From positions 1 to 44,872 of the forward strand of contig DVDX01000074.1 of the NCBI GenBank assembly GCA_015295985.1: a stretch of DNA of 44,872 bases. Reading direction: 5' to 3'. The notes under the pieces were generated by a model. The model did no database searches and was not told where the DNA came from. It worked only from the letters and a program-made list of their open reading frames with translations. The position numbers were made by a program, and so were the translations under genes. This DNA comes from Synechococcus sp. M44_DOE_062. GTDB taxonomy: Bacteria > Cyanobacteriota > Cyanobacteriia > Thermostichales > Thermostichaceae. Within the stretch, counting starts at the first letter, position 1. Each line of letters begins with the position of its first letter. Positions 36,280 through 44,778 of this stretch are shown here, one piece after another.

Positions 36280-37538
36280 GTTCCCCCTTCGGGGGGATCC
36301 CTAGAAATTGGAAACGCGGGGGACAGGATAGGACGGCCCCCAGCAAGGCGTAGGCGTTCCCCCTTCGGGGGGATCCCTAGAAATTGGAAACGTGTGCCAT
36401 GAGATGAAAAGGTTGAAAAGAACTGTTGTTCCCCCTTCGGGGGGATCCCTAGAAATTGGAAACCGCGAGGGTTTCGATGGTCGTCTCGACCAATTGTAGG
36501 TTCCCCCTTCGGGGGGATCCCTAGAAATTGGAAACCTCCGGGGGGTTAAAAAAGGGTACTGGGTCCGGCTGAGGACGATGTGTTCCCCCTTCGGGGGGAT
36601 CCCTAGAAATTGGAAACCACCTATCCGAGGTTAGGGAACCCCGCCTAAAATACGTTGTTCCCCCTTCGGGGGGATCCCTAGAAATTGGAAACTAAATCGG
36701 AAAAACGTGAAGGCATTCCCAAAAGAGGTGTTCCCCCTTCGGGGGGATCCCTAGAAATTGGAAACACGTTGCCACCAAGGCAGCGTTCAGGACCGCGTCG
36801 TTGTTCCCCCTTCGGGGGGATCCCTAGAAATTGGAAACAGCCCAAGCGCGGTCCCGATGTTCGTCCGCACTTCCTCTAGTTCCCCCTTCGGGGGGATCCC
36901 TAGAAATTGGAAACATACGGTATTGCGGGGTGTAGGCAGGGATTTCTGTTCCTCGTTCCCCCTTCGGGGGGATCCCTAGAAATTGGAAACATTAGCCTCA
37001 GGAGGGCCGTATCCCGGGCCAACCAACCCCGGGTTCCCCCTTCGGGGGGATCCCTAGAAATTGGAAACTGGCCCGGTTGACCCCGGCTGCCAGCCCTGCT
37101 ATTCGAAAGTTCCCCCTTCGGGGGGATCCCTAGAAATTGGAAACTGCAGTTGCTGGGCCAGGGTGGCCCCGGTGACGTAAGGAAGTTCCCCCTTCGGGGG
37201 GATCCCTAGAAATTGGAAAGACTCTGTGCAGTCTGCTAAGGTAACCGGAAAGTTCTTCACGTTCCCCCTTCGGGGGGATCCCTAGAAATTGGAAACAACT
37301 CCGATTCAATATCGGGCTCAAACTCCTCAATCGCTGCCGGTTCCCCCTTCGGGGGGATCCCTAGAAATTGGAAACGGCCCAGCCCACATATATCTGGGGT
37401 TGACGGCCCAGAGCCCTGGTTCCCCCTTCGGGGGGATCCCTAGAAATTGGAAACAATCCGTTCTGTTTCCTCCAGGCGTCGTACGACGCCTGGGTCACCC
37501 CCGTTCCCCCTTCGGGGGGATCCCTAGAAATTGGAAAC
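36280..37538 (+). CRISPR. CRISPR array, 17 repeats of 36 bases, 16 spacers
   Basis: Repeats start at 36280, 36356, 36428, 36500, 36582, 36657, 36730, 36803, 36879, 36955, 37033, 37109, 37185, 37261, 37340, 37419 and 37503. The repeat opens GTTCCCCCTTCGGGGGG, which folds as a five-pair C/G stem closed by a UUCG tetraloop, and ends CTAGAAATTGGAAAC, giving a 5' handle like other type III crRNAs. Only repeat 13 differs: its last base (37220) is G instead of C. Spacers are 36 to 48 bases, mostly 40, as usual for type III. After repeat 17 come two more copies of TTTGGAAAC. Orientation is plus, with leader and cas genes on the left. No spacer matches anything I noticed within the window. Confidence 0.98.
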
Positions 37539-38507
37539 TTTGGAAACTTTGGAAACAACCAGGAAAAGCCCCGAATAAAGCTGCTGCTGCTCAGCGGTAG
37601 ACAAGTAGCGCTGTTGGTACCCAGGCCATTCCTGGAGGGCCAGCTTTTGCTGCTCCTGCAAAATGGGCTGCAATTCTGAGTCTGCGGGCAGTTCGCGTTG
37701 CAAAACCTGCAGATCGTTAAAGCGGCCCAGTTGATCTTGTAAGCGCTTCAGGGTCTCTATCCAGCTTTGTACCGCTTCTCCGTAAAAGGGCGCAAAAAAC
37801 TCTACTTGATAGCGCAGCCGTTTGGTGGCCTTGCGCAGCTCGTGTAATTGCTCAGCTTGGGCTTCCGTTTCGGGAAAAGCAGGGATCCGCCAGCCCGGTT
37901 GCAGCAGCCACTGGGCCAGCAGAGGAGTCAGCAAGTGGGGCAAACTTTCCGGCAGAGGCAGCTCCGCTTGGGGCTTGTAGCGGGGGTGAGCCAGCCACTG
38001 CTCGCAAGCGGCCTGAAACGCCAGGAAGTCAGCATCTTCCAGAATGCGGCGGGAGCGTTTCTCGGCTTGGGCTCGACGTTGCTGCAGATCTTGTTTTAGC
38101 TTCTCCAGCTCCGCCTGCTGGGCCGCCGGGATCCCTTCCCAACAAGGTTCCTGCAGGATTTCCAACAACACGTCCAGATCCCGCTGTTTGCCCAAAGCAC
38201 TGGCTAGCCCTTGCAGGCGTTTGGGCTTGAGAGGCTTGGGCAGCCGGACGGATCCCTGAAACACCTGCACCCAGGTGCCAAGGCGGCGCAAGGTCACCCG
38301 GATTTGGTGGAGAGATTCTACCGCCTCCGGATGCTGGGCCAGAACTCGCCTTACGTGTTTCTGCAGCCGCTGCCATTGCTGGCTCAACAGTTGATGGGCT
38401 TGGAGAGCTATGGAGGACGAAGACATAGAGGAAAGCGAGATTGGGTTATGTTCACCCTTCTGCTCGTCAGCAGCCGCGCCGGTGTTGCCCAGCAACAGAG
38501 CATCCAT
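37524..38507 (-). CDS. CHAD-domain protein, 3' end formed by the CRISPR array
   Basis: A helical CHAD (conserved histidine alpha-helical domain) protein of 327 residues; such domains bind inorganic polyphosphate. Conserved His/Arg helices are seen as VESLHQIRVTLRRLGTWVQVF near the N-terminus and EQLHELRKATKRLRYQVEFFAPFYG in the second half, with LGKQRDLDVLLEIL and LGRFNDLQVLQREL as the internal repeats. ATG 38507 has GAGAGG seven bases before it; the frame to 38588 is an extension. The last codons (VSKVSKVSNF and stop) are encoded by the final CRISPR repeat and its two extra 9-base units, so the native C-terminus may have been replaced. A PHO-box-like repeat lies upstream. Confidence 0.88.
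   Translation of the reverse strand: MDALLLGNTGAAADEQKGEHNPISLSSMSSSSIALQAHQLLSQQWQRLQKHVRRVLAQHPEAVESLHQIRVTLRRLGTWVQVFQGSVRLPKPLKPKRLQGLASALGKQRDLDVLLEILQEPCWEGIPAAQQAELEKLKQDLQQRRAQAEKRSRRILEDADFLAFQAACEQWLAHPRYKPQAELPLPESLPHLLTPLLAQWLLQPGWRIPAFPETEAQAEQLHELRKATKRLRYQVEFFAPFYGEAVQSWIETLKRLQDQLGRFNDLQVLQRELPADSELQPILQEQQKLALQEWPGYQQRYLSTAEQQQLYSGLFLVVSKVSKVSNF
37539..37556. repeat. Two extra 9-base copies of the CRISPR repeat tail
   Basis: Directly after the last full repeat (which ends TTGGAAAC at 37538) the unit TTTGGAAAC occurs twice, at 37539-37547 and 37548-37556. On the minus strand each codes Val-Ser-Lys in the CHAD gene. Slippage at the trailer end of the array is the simplest explanation. 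Confidence 0.9.
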
Positions 38508-38588
38508 AGACAAACCTCTCCTCTCCGAAGGCACAGCGAAGCAACTAAGAAGACAAAAACTCCCTACCCGAGGGGCGATCCAGCCCAA

Positions 38589-38640
38589 CTTAACCTGGAA
38601 GGGGGTAAAGCAGTTTCGCTTCTTAACCTCTTTTTAACCT
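38589..38640 (+). promoter_or_regulatory. PHO-box-like direct repeats upstream of the CHAD gene
   Basis: CTTAACCT at 38622-38629 and TTTAACCT at 38633-38640 are spaced by exactly three bases, an 11-base period. A third CTTAACCT lies at 38589-38596, exactly 33 bases before the second. This fits the cyanobacterial PHO box (tandem PyTTAAPyPyT/A repeats with 3-base spacers) bound by SphR/PhoB. It lies 82-133 bases upstream of the CHAD start, but the repeats read on the strand opposite to the gene. Confidence 0.5.
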
Positions 38641-38664
38641 TGAGAGAGCAAGAGGGGAAAGATA

Positions 38665-39318
38665 CTAATCCACATTTGCAATGGTGTTGCGATGGGCTAG
38701 GCGGGGCTTCACCACTAACCAAATCCGCGCAGCCACCTCTGCAGGGGATCCCTGGGCCGAAACCCGGACAATCCGCTGGGGTTCTGCGGCGGCCAGGGTT
38801 TCGAATCCGCAGTAAACCCGCCGGTGAAATTCTAGGTCTTCTTGCTCGTTAGTGCTCTGCACCGCTAGCTCGACCACGCCAGAAGAACGGGAGCGAGCCC
38901 GTCCCAGCCCCACCTCGGGGGGCAGATCCAGCCACAGGGTGAGATCCGGCTGTAGCCCGCCGGTGACCCACCGGTTGAGCTGCCGGATCAGATCCAGATC
39001 TATGCCCCGGCCATAGCCTTGATAGGCCAAGGTGGAATCGGTAAAGCGATCACAAACGACCACTTGCCCTGCCGCCAGAGCCGGCCCAATGACCTTGCTC
39101 ACGTGTTCAGCCCGATCCGCCGCGTATAAGAGCAACTCCGCCAGAGGGGTAAAGGGATCCCCATGCAGCAGCAGATCCCGCAGTGTCTTTCCCAGCGCCG
39201 TGCCCCCCGGCTCGCGGGTACACAGGCAAGCATAGCCTTCTTGCCGAAGCTGCTCAGCCAAAAGGGGCTGCTGGGTGGTTTTGCCCACCCCTTCCCCGCC
39301 TTCTAGGGTGATGAACAC
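38665..39318 (-). CDS. tmk: Thymidylate kinase
   Basis: Phosphorylates dTMP to dTDP in the cytosol. Seen: P-loop LEGGEGVGKTTQ, the REPGGTALGKTLRDLLL substrate loop, the DR(F/Y) motif VVCDRFTDSTLAYQGYGRG, and a LID with ARSRSSG. The length of 217 residues is standard. The start is GTG 39318, with GAGG eight bases before it. The next gene on the same strand, upstream, ends at 39341. Assignment is secure from motifs. Confidence 0.95.
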   Translation of the reverse strand: MFITLEGGEGVGKTTQQPLLAEQLRQEGYACLCTREPGGTALGKTLRDLLLHGDPFTPLAELLLYAADRAEHVSKVIGPALAAGQVVVCDRFTDSTLAYQGYGRGIDLDLIRQLNRWVTGGLQPDLTLWLDLPPEVGLGRARSRSSGVVELAVQSTNEQEDLEFHRRVYCGFETLAAAEPQRIVRVSAQGSPAEVAARIWLVVKPRLAHRNTIANVD

Positions 39319-39340
39319 ACTGTCATCCTCTGCAGGAGGG

Positions 39341-40519
39341 TTAGCGCAGGTTGAGTTGGGGCTGCAGGTTAAAGGAGTGCCCCGGCACCATCACGTACAC
39401 ATCGGGGATGTTGGTGGGCTCTAGGCTTTGCAGAGCTAGCCCTTCGATGTTGGAGCGCAGGGCGTTGTTGATGGTGGTTTCCAGTTGGGACAAGACCTGC
39501 GCCTCGTTGCCTTGGGCAGCCAAGCCGGGAAACTGGTTGTAGACGGCGCGTGCCAAACTGCTGGCCAAGGGGAGCTGAATCAAGGTGAGGTTGGATCCCC
39601 CCAGTTGCGGGCCCAAGGTGTCTGCCCGTCCGCGGATGCCCAGAGCTTGGAGGGCATTGGCTGTTTGGCTGACGGGGATGGTGCACGTATCCATCTTGTA
39701 AATGGGCACCGAAGCCATGGTCAGAGCGGAAACGCTGGTCAGTTGCACCACGGTGAAGGAGGCAGTGCCGTTGTAGGCGAAGCAAAAATCGCGAAAGGCC
39801 GCAGGCACATTGGCAGCACGGATGGGGCGCTCATCGTCAAAGCCGCCTCTTTCGGCAAAGATGTTGCGGATGGCAAATCCCCCAAAAAAGGCCAACAAGG
39901 CCACGACCACCACCACCGTCAGGCCAGAGGAGGACACTCCCCCCGCAGAGCTGCCGCTTCGCCCACCACCGCCATATCCCCCACCGCCGACATACCCGGA
40001 AGTGTAGCCATAAGCAGCGGAACGGCTGTAGTCGCTGCGGTAGCCAGATCCCCCCCGGCCAGCATAGGCAGAGGAACGGGCGGATCCGTCGTAACCTCGG
40101 CTGCTGGGGACAGAACGGCGGGGAACTAGGGCTTGCCCAGGGCGCTCACCAGCTCTGGGGGATCCTGCAGCGGCTTTCTGCTCCCCTTTTTCGCTGGCAA
40201 CACGAGATCCCTCGTCTCGGCCAGCCTGGAGGGATGGGTCAGAAGGGCGAGAAGAGGCTCCTCGCGGGGACTCCCTGTGGCTACCCTGTCCATTCTCCTC
40301 GTCCAGCCAATCTTCTGTGCCTGCAAAAGTTGAGCCCTCTTCCGGCAAAGGGGGTGGGGAACGACGACTTTGCCGCTCCCTTCCTTCACCGGAGTTTGAA
40401 ACCGAGGAGATCGCGGCTTCCTCGCCAGCAGAATCTGGGGAATGGTGGCTGGGATCCCGGCCAGCAGTCCGTTCCGCCGCCGCGATGGAATCCCGATCCT
40501 CAAACTCAGAAAAATCCAT
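39341..40519 (-). CDS. Hypothetical membrane protein with long low-complexity N-terminal half
   Basis: I do not recognise a family. The first 200 residues are Ser/Gly/Arg/Glu-rich and end in Gly-Tyr repeats (GYTSGYVGGGGYGGGGRSGSS), probably disordered and cytoplasmic. One membrane helix follows (LTVVVVVALLAFFGGFAI), then a soluble domain of about 150 residues with two Cys (FRDFCFAYN, MDTCTIPVS) that would lie outside or in the lumen, with strands such as TVVQLTSVSALTMASVPIY and SNLTLIQLPLASSLARAVYNQFP. ATG 40519 has GGAAGA just upstream and is preferred over TTG 40585. It precedes tmk by 22 bases. A cell-envelope or thylakoid role is possible but unsupported. Confidence 0.65.
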   Translation of the reverse strand: MDFSEFEDRDSIAAAERTAGRDPSHHSPDSAGEEAAISSVSNSGEGRERQSRRSPPPLPEEGSTFAGTEDWLDEENGQGSHRESPRGASSRPSDPSLQAGRDEGSRVASEKGEQKAAAGSPRAGERPGQALVPRRSVPSSRGYDGSARSSAYAGRGGSGYRSDYSRSAAYGYTSGYVGGGGYGGGGRSGSSAGGVSSSGLTVVVVVALLAFFGGFAIRNIFAERGGFDDERPIRAANVPAAFRDFCFAYNGTASFTVVQLTSVSALTMASVPIYKMDTCTIPVSQTANALQALGIRGRADTLGPQLGGSNLTLIQLPLASSLARAVYNQFPGLAAQGNEAQVLSQLETTINNALRSNIEGLALQSLEPTNIPDVYVMVPGHSFNLQPQLNLR

Positions 40520-40653
40520 AGTTCTTCCAGCGCTCCCCTCAGCTTCCAAGGCAGGACGTTTTTTCCATTCATTCCACTTCCCCAAAGGGAAGCAACGAGT
40601 GTATCCTAGCAGCTCCTAAGCCAGGACATCCGGTGCCATTCCTGGGATCCAAG

Positions 40654-41247
40654 CTAGCCCAAACGGCTCTCCAGGAGAGGCAACTGCGCCTTTAAGGCAC
40701 GCAAAGCTCGGCCCCGGTGGCCGACAGCTTCTTTTTGGGCTGGGCTCATCTCGGCAAAGGTTAGCCCCACTTCGGGCACCCAAAACAGCGGGTCATAGCC
40801 AAACCCCCCCTCTCCCTGCGGCTGGGTCAAGATCTCTCCCGAACATACCCCTTCCACCAGGGCATGCACTCCACCTTGGGGATCCACCAGGGCAATGGCG
40901 CAGTGAAAAGTGGCTCGACGATTTGGGATCCCTTCCATTTCCCTAAGCAACCGCTCGATGCGGGCGGCATCGCTGGGGGCATAGCGAGCCGAGTGGATCC
41001 CAGGGGCGCCGCCGAGGGCTTCTACCGCTAAGCCGGAATCGTCGGCAATGGCCCACTCCCCCAGAGACTTGGCCACGGCTCTGGCTTTGAGAAGAGCATT
41101 TTCGGCAAAGGTAGTACCGGTTTCTTCCACCTGGATTGCTGAAGGCATGCGGCGCAGCTCCCAAGCGGGGGCATGGGTCTGGAAGAAGGCGTTGAACTCG
41201 CGCCATTTGCCAGGGCTGCTGCTGGCCAAGATCAAAGGACGAGGCAT
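40654..41247 (-). CDS. rdgB: XTP/dITP pyrophosphatase (RdgB/HAM1 family)
   Basis: A house-cleaning enzyme that hydrolyses ITP, dITP and XTP. Seen: LILASSSPGKWREFNAFF for the triphosphate-binding N-terminus, IQVEETGTTFAENALLKARAVAKSLG, WAIADDSGLAVEALGGAPGIHSARYAP, a GGFGYDPLFWVPEVG segment, TFAEMSPAQKEAVGHRGRALRAL at the end. The length of 197 residues is standard. ATG 41247 lacks an obvious ribosome site. The gene contains a copy of the 20-base GGGATCCC-bearing sequence also seen upstream of rbcR; here it codes LLREMEGIP. Confidence 0.93.
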   Translation of the reverse strand: MPRPLILASSSPGKWREFNAFFQTHAPAWELRRMPSAIQVEETGTTFAENALLKARAVAKSLGEWAIADDSGLAVEALGGAPGIHSARYAPSDAARIERLLREMEGIPNRRATFHCAIALVDPQGGVHALVEGVCSGEILTQPQGEGGFGYDPLFWVPEVGLTFAEMSPAQKEAVGHRGRALRALKAQLPLLESRLG

Positions 41248-41327
41248 GGGAGGGTTTCTACAAATTGCGGGGATCGTAGCGAAAATCCTGAGGAGGTGGA
41301 AGACTGCCTGCGGGATCCCTGCCTAAC

Positions 41328-41993
41328 CTAATGAATTTCCAGAACCATGTTGTGCAGGGCCGTGTTAATGACCAGGGTGGATCCCCACCGCTCCACCTTC
41401 CCCCCATCCCAGTGCATGTGTCCGCAGATGTAGTAGCGTGGCTGCACCTGTTCCAAAAGGGGGCGCAAAGTGGGCGTGCGACGGTGATACCACTTCCCAC
41501 CTTCATCCAAAAGACCTCGCGGCGGAGCATGGGTAAGCAGCAGGTCAATGGGCTGGGGGGGCTGACGGTAGAGGGTGAGCAGCTCCTGCAAATGGGCGGA
41601 GCTCAGAGACCAGCTCCAGCCACAGGGGGGAGTCCAGGGCACAGCCAATACCTGTAGCCCCAGCCACTCAAAGGAGCAGGACTGGGTGATGGCCCGTCCC
41701 CAACGACCAACCAGCGAATCCAAAACCGAAGCCGCCGGATCGTGGTTGCCAGGCAAAAAGAGCCAGGGTTTGCCCAGGCTCTCCACTGCTGCCAGAAAGG
41801 ATTGCAGATGCACCACCTCTGCTTGGGCTGCCGGATGAAAGCCCTGGGTGGCTTTGCGGGAAGGTTTGCCGGCCTTGGAACAGAAATCCCCAAGGTTGAT
41901 GTAAGCATCCACCTCTGGCAGATGGGCAAGGGCCTGCCGGATCAGCCGAGGGCTGCCGTGGTAGTCGGAGCCGAGCAGCAGCTTAATCCCCAT
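41328..41993 (-). CDS. Calcineurin-like metallophosphoesterase
   Basis: A binuclear metal phosphoesterase of 221 residues. The metal-binding motifs are in order: GSDYHGSPRLI (DxH form), NLGDFCSK (GD), LPGNHDPAA (GNHD), LLLTHAPPRGLLD and CGHMHWDGG (GHxH). Related small proteins include YfcE/MJ0936-like phosphodiesterases. ATG 41993 (MGIKLLLGSDYHG) starts inside the last codons of recJ, overlapping it by 11 bases, so the two are coupled. The much longer frame to 42317 lies antisense-free in another frame of recJ and is not credible as coding. Substrate is unknown. Confidence 0.88.
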   Translation of the reverse strand: MGIKLLLGSDYHGSPRLIRQALAHLPEVDAYINLGDFCSKAGKPSRKATQGFHPAAQAEVVHLQSFLAAVESLGKPWLFLPGNHDPAASVLDSLVGRWGRAITQSCSFEWLGLQVLAVPWTPPCGWSWSLSSAHLQELLTLYRQPPQPIDLLLTHAPPRGLLDEGGKWYHRRTPTLRPLLEQVQPRYYICGHMHWDGGKVERWGSTLVINTALHNMVLEIH

Positions 41994-44667
41994 AGTGCGC
42001 CGCACCGCTGGCGGGAGAGGAATCTGCAGCAGCAGAATCCAGGTGGGATCCCTGCAGTAGGGCGGCAACCCGCTGCCAGGAGCTGCTGTACCAAGCTTGC
42101 TGGGCTTCCAGTTCTTCGCCGAGGGATCCCGTGGGGCCAAAATCTGGGCAGGCATACCCCAGAGAGCGCAAGCCTGCCACCAACACTGCCGGAGACAGCC
42201 ACCACTGCTGGGCCAAGCGCAGCAGATCCACCTGGCTGTGGGTTTGCAGGTATTGGCGGAGCTGGCGTTGCAAGCCGGTGGCGGAGGGCAGGGGCACCGC
42301 TTGCTGATGGACGGCAATCAACAGCTCGCTGCTGGGGGTGCAACAGAGCAGCCACTTGAGGTGATCCAGAGAAGGGGGCCAGCTCCACAACCAGAGTTGA
42401 TCATAGCAGTGGCCGGCTTGGGGACGGTCGTAGTGGAGAGTCAGGTGCCGCCGTTCGCGATAGCGGGCCGTAGGCCTTGAAGACAAGGCAAGCGAAGGAC
42501 GGCGAAAGCCGTAGAACAGGATGGTTCCCTGCGCCTGAGGCAGGAGGACAGAAAACCGGTCTACAGCTTGCCAACGCAAGGGCTGGGTGGGCTGGGGGGT
42601 GGGGCGGCAGATCAACAGAAGTGAGGGCTCCGTCCTGCTTTGGGAGCCGGTAGAGGGCTTGGAGTTGAGCATGGAAGAAGCAGCATCTGGAGGGGAGGAG
42701 GAGATGGGAGACTCGCTCGCATCAGGGGTGCGGAGCCCTGTCTTCTCGAGATGAGGGTTTCCGGCGACAGCCTCTTGGGCAGGTCGGATCCCGACAATTT
42801 CCAGCTCCAGTTGGGTTTCTCCCTGCCACGTTTTGGCCTTGAGTGTGTAAGCTACATCAACTCGCTCCGGCAGTGGATGGATTTCCGCTCCCCGCCAACG
42901 GATGGCCCAGAGGGGGCGCTGGGGCTTCGCGTTGCTGCTCCCCACTAACGTATCGGTGATGCTGACCACTCCGCGGCCATCACTGGGGATTTTGGCGGCT
43001 GAGTTGCTCCTGCCCGGACAAGAGGACTCCGTCCGAGTAGCACGCAACACATGGAAGTGCCGGGTAGGGAGAACAGGATCCCGGAGCAGCAGCTTCAGGT
43101 GGCCGGGAACTGGGCCAAATCGCTGCTGTTGCAGAACCTGCAGGTTGCGGCTGTAGAAGACCGGCTCAGGGTTGCCGATACCACAGGGCTGCAGATGCTG
43201 CAGCTCTCGATAGAGGTCAAGGGTGAGATCTGACAGCGACACTTCTGCATCGATTTGCACCAGCGGCTGGATCTGCTCCGGCTGCAATTGCTGTTGGGCA
43301 AACTGCCGCAATCGTTTTTCAAGAAGAGGCCAGTTTTCCGCTTTCAGGCTAAATCCCCCGGCAGCCGGGTGGCCACCGTGCTTGTGGAAGAGATCCTTGC
43401 AAAACTCCAACGCCTGAAACACGTCAAACTCAGGGATCCCCTGCCGCGCCGAACCGCTGATCTCCCCTTGCCGCGACTGACTGCCGATGAATACCGGACA
43501 GCCAAAACGCTCCGCCAGGCGCGAGGCCACAATCCCGATCACCCCTTTGTGCCATCTCTGCTGAGGGGATCCCAAAATCGTCAATACCCGTTCCTGTTGT
43601 AGGTTCCAGCCTTGTTGGGCAATTTGCTCCAGGGCTTCTGCCTCGATGCGCCCGCACATCTGCTGCCGCACCTGGTTGAGCCGTTCGCAGCGGCGGGCCA
43701 GTTTCTCTGCTTGCAGCGGATCGTCGGTGGTCAGCAACTGGATCCCCATCCTCGCTCGGCCAATTCGCCCAACGGCGTTGATGCGCGGCCCCAGGCCAAA
43801 CCCAATCCACTCAGGCCGCAGCCCTTCCAGGGATCCCTGCACCCCCATGACCTGCAGAAGGGCGCGGATCCCTGCCACTTGGGAGGTGGGCAAGAGGTTC
43901 AGCCCCTGCCGCACCCAGAGGCGGTTAACCCCTGTCAGCGGCGCCAAATCAGCAATGGTGCCCACAGTAAACAGTTCCAGTGCCACCCGCTGCAAATGGT
44001 CATCACCGCGGCGCTCGGCCAGCGCCTGGGCCAAAAGGTAGGCAACCCCTACCCCAGCCATCCCCCGGTAGGGAGAGGAGACCGGGAGCTGTTTGGGATT
44101 GAGGATGGCATCGGCAGGGGGCAACTGGGGCGGCAAATCGTGGTGATCCGTCACGATCACCGTCAAGCCCAGGGCTTTAGCCAGTTGGATGGGCTCGTGG
44201 GCGGAGATGCCGTTGTCCACCGTGAGAATGAGGCGCACTCCCTCGCGGTGCAGCTCTTGTACCATGCGGCTGTTGAGGCCATAGCCCTCGGTCATGCGGC
44301 TGGGGATGCGGTAATGCACGGGTGCTCCGCAACCGGAAGGAGTGCCCCGCAAAGCCCTCAACAGCAGGGCCGTGCTGGTCATGCCGTCGGCATCGTAGTC
44401 GCCGCAAATGGCGATGGGCTCTTGTCGGCGAATCGCCCCGTCCAGCAAGTCCACCGCCAGGGGCAAATCGGCAAAATCCCGGCTGGGTGGGGGCAGGTGG
44501 GCGGGATCCGGCTGCAAATACTGCTGCACGGCAGCAGGGCTGGAGAGGCCGCGATTGAGCAAGATCTGGGCCAACACAGGCGAGATCCCCACTGCCTCAG
44601 CCAAGCTTTGGGCAGCCAACTTGTCCACCGGATGAAACAGCCAGCGTTGAGCAGGGATCCCGGCCAT
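41983..44667 (-). CDS. recJ: Single-strand DNA exonuclease RecJ, long cyanobacterial form
   Basis: A 5'-3' ssDNA exonuclease of the DHH superfamily, used in recombination and mismatch repair. Seen: ICGDYDADGMTSTALLLRAL (motif I), LTVDNGISA (motif II), VTDHHDLPPQLPPADAILNP (DHH motif III), GVGVAYLLAQALAE, and the DHHA1 region with GIVASRLAERFGCPVFIG and KHGGHPAAGGFSL. An OB-fold-like region follows. The C-terminal 300 residues, with insertions of low conservation, make it 894 residues against 577 in E. coli. ATG 44667 is the start. It overlaps the metallophosphoesterase gene at its 3' end. Confidence 0.93.
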   Translation of the reverse strand: MAGIPAQRWLFHPVDKLAAQSLAEAVGISPVLAQILLNRGLSSPAAVQQYLQPDPAHLPPPSRDFADLPLAVDLLDGAIRRQEPIAICGDYDADGMTSTALLLRALRGTPSGCGAPVHYRIPSRMTEGYGLNSRMVQELHREGVRLILTVDNGISAHEPIQLAKALGLTVIVTDHHDLPPQLPPADAILNPKQLPVSSPYRGMAGVGVAYLLAQALAERRGDDHLQRVALELFTVGTIADLAPLTGVNRLWVRQGLNLLPTSQVAGIRALLQVMGVQGSLEGLRPEWIGFGLGPRINAVGRIGRARMGIQLLTTDDPLQAEKLARRCERLNQVRQQMCGRIEAEALEQIAQQGWNLQQERVLTILGSPQQRWHKGVIGIVASRLAERFGCPVFIGSQSRQGEISGSARQGIPEFDVFQALEFCKDLFHKHGGHPAAGGFSLKAENWPLLEKRLRQFAQQQLQPEQIQPLVQIDAEVSLSDLTLDLYRELQHLQPCGIGNPEPVFYSRNLQVLQQQRFGPVPGHLKLLLRDPVLPTRHFHVLRATRTESSCPGRSNSAAKIPSDGRGVVSITDTLVGSSNAKPQRPLWAIRWRGAEIHPLPERVDVAYTLKAKTWQGETQLELEIVGIRPAQEAVAGNPHLEKTGLRTPDASESPISSSPPDAASSMLNSKPSTGSQSRTEPSLLLICRPTPQPTQPLRWQAVDRFSVLLPQAQGTILFYGFRRPSLALSSRPTARYRERRHLTLHYDRPQAGHCYDQLWLWSWPPSLDHLKWLLCCTPSSELLIAVHQQAVPLPSATGLQRQLRQYLQTHSQVDLLRLAQQWWLSPAVLVAGLRSLGYACPDFGPTGSLGEELEAQQAWYSSSWQRVAALLQGSHLDSAAADSSPASGAAHYGD

Positions 44668-44778
44668 AGCAAAGCGTAGGGCTCGGATGAGGACAGCGGG
44701 TAGGCAGTGCTACAGTTGGCCTATGGGGTATCCTTTTGACATTAACCCAAAACACTCCTCTGCGCTTTCCCGCCGCCG

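Noticed and set aside
35980-36402. Open frame crossing the CRISPR leader and first repeats
   Set aside because: It is produced by the repeat structure (FGGIPRNWK peptides) and has no ribosome site; the stretch is leader and array.
41994-42317. Long N-terminal extension of the metallophosphoesterase frame
   Set aside because: It overlaps the recJ coding sequence and has biased, low-similarity residues; the phosphoesterase fold starts exactly at ATG 41993.
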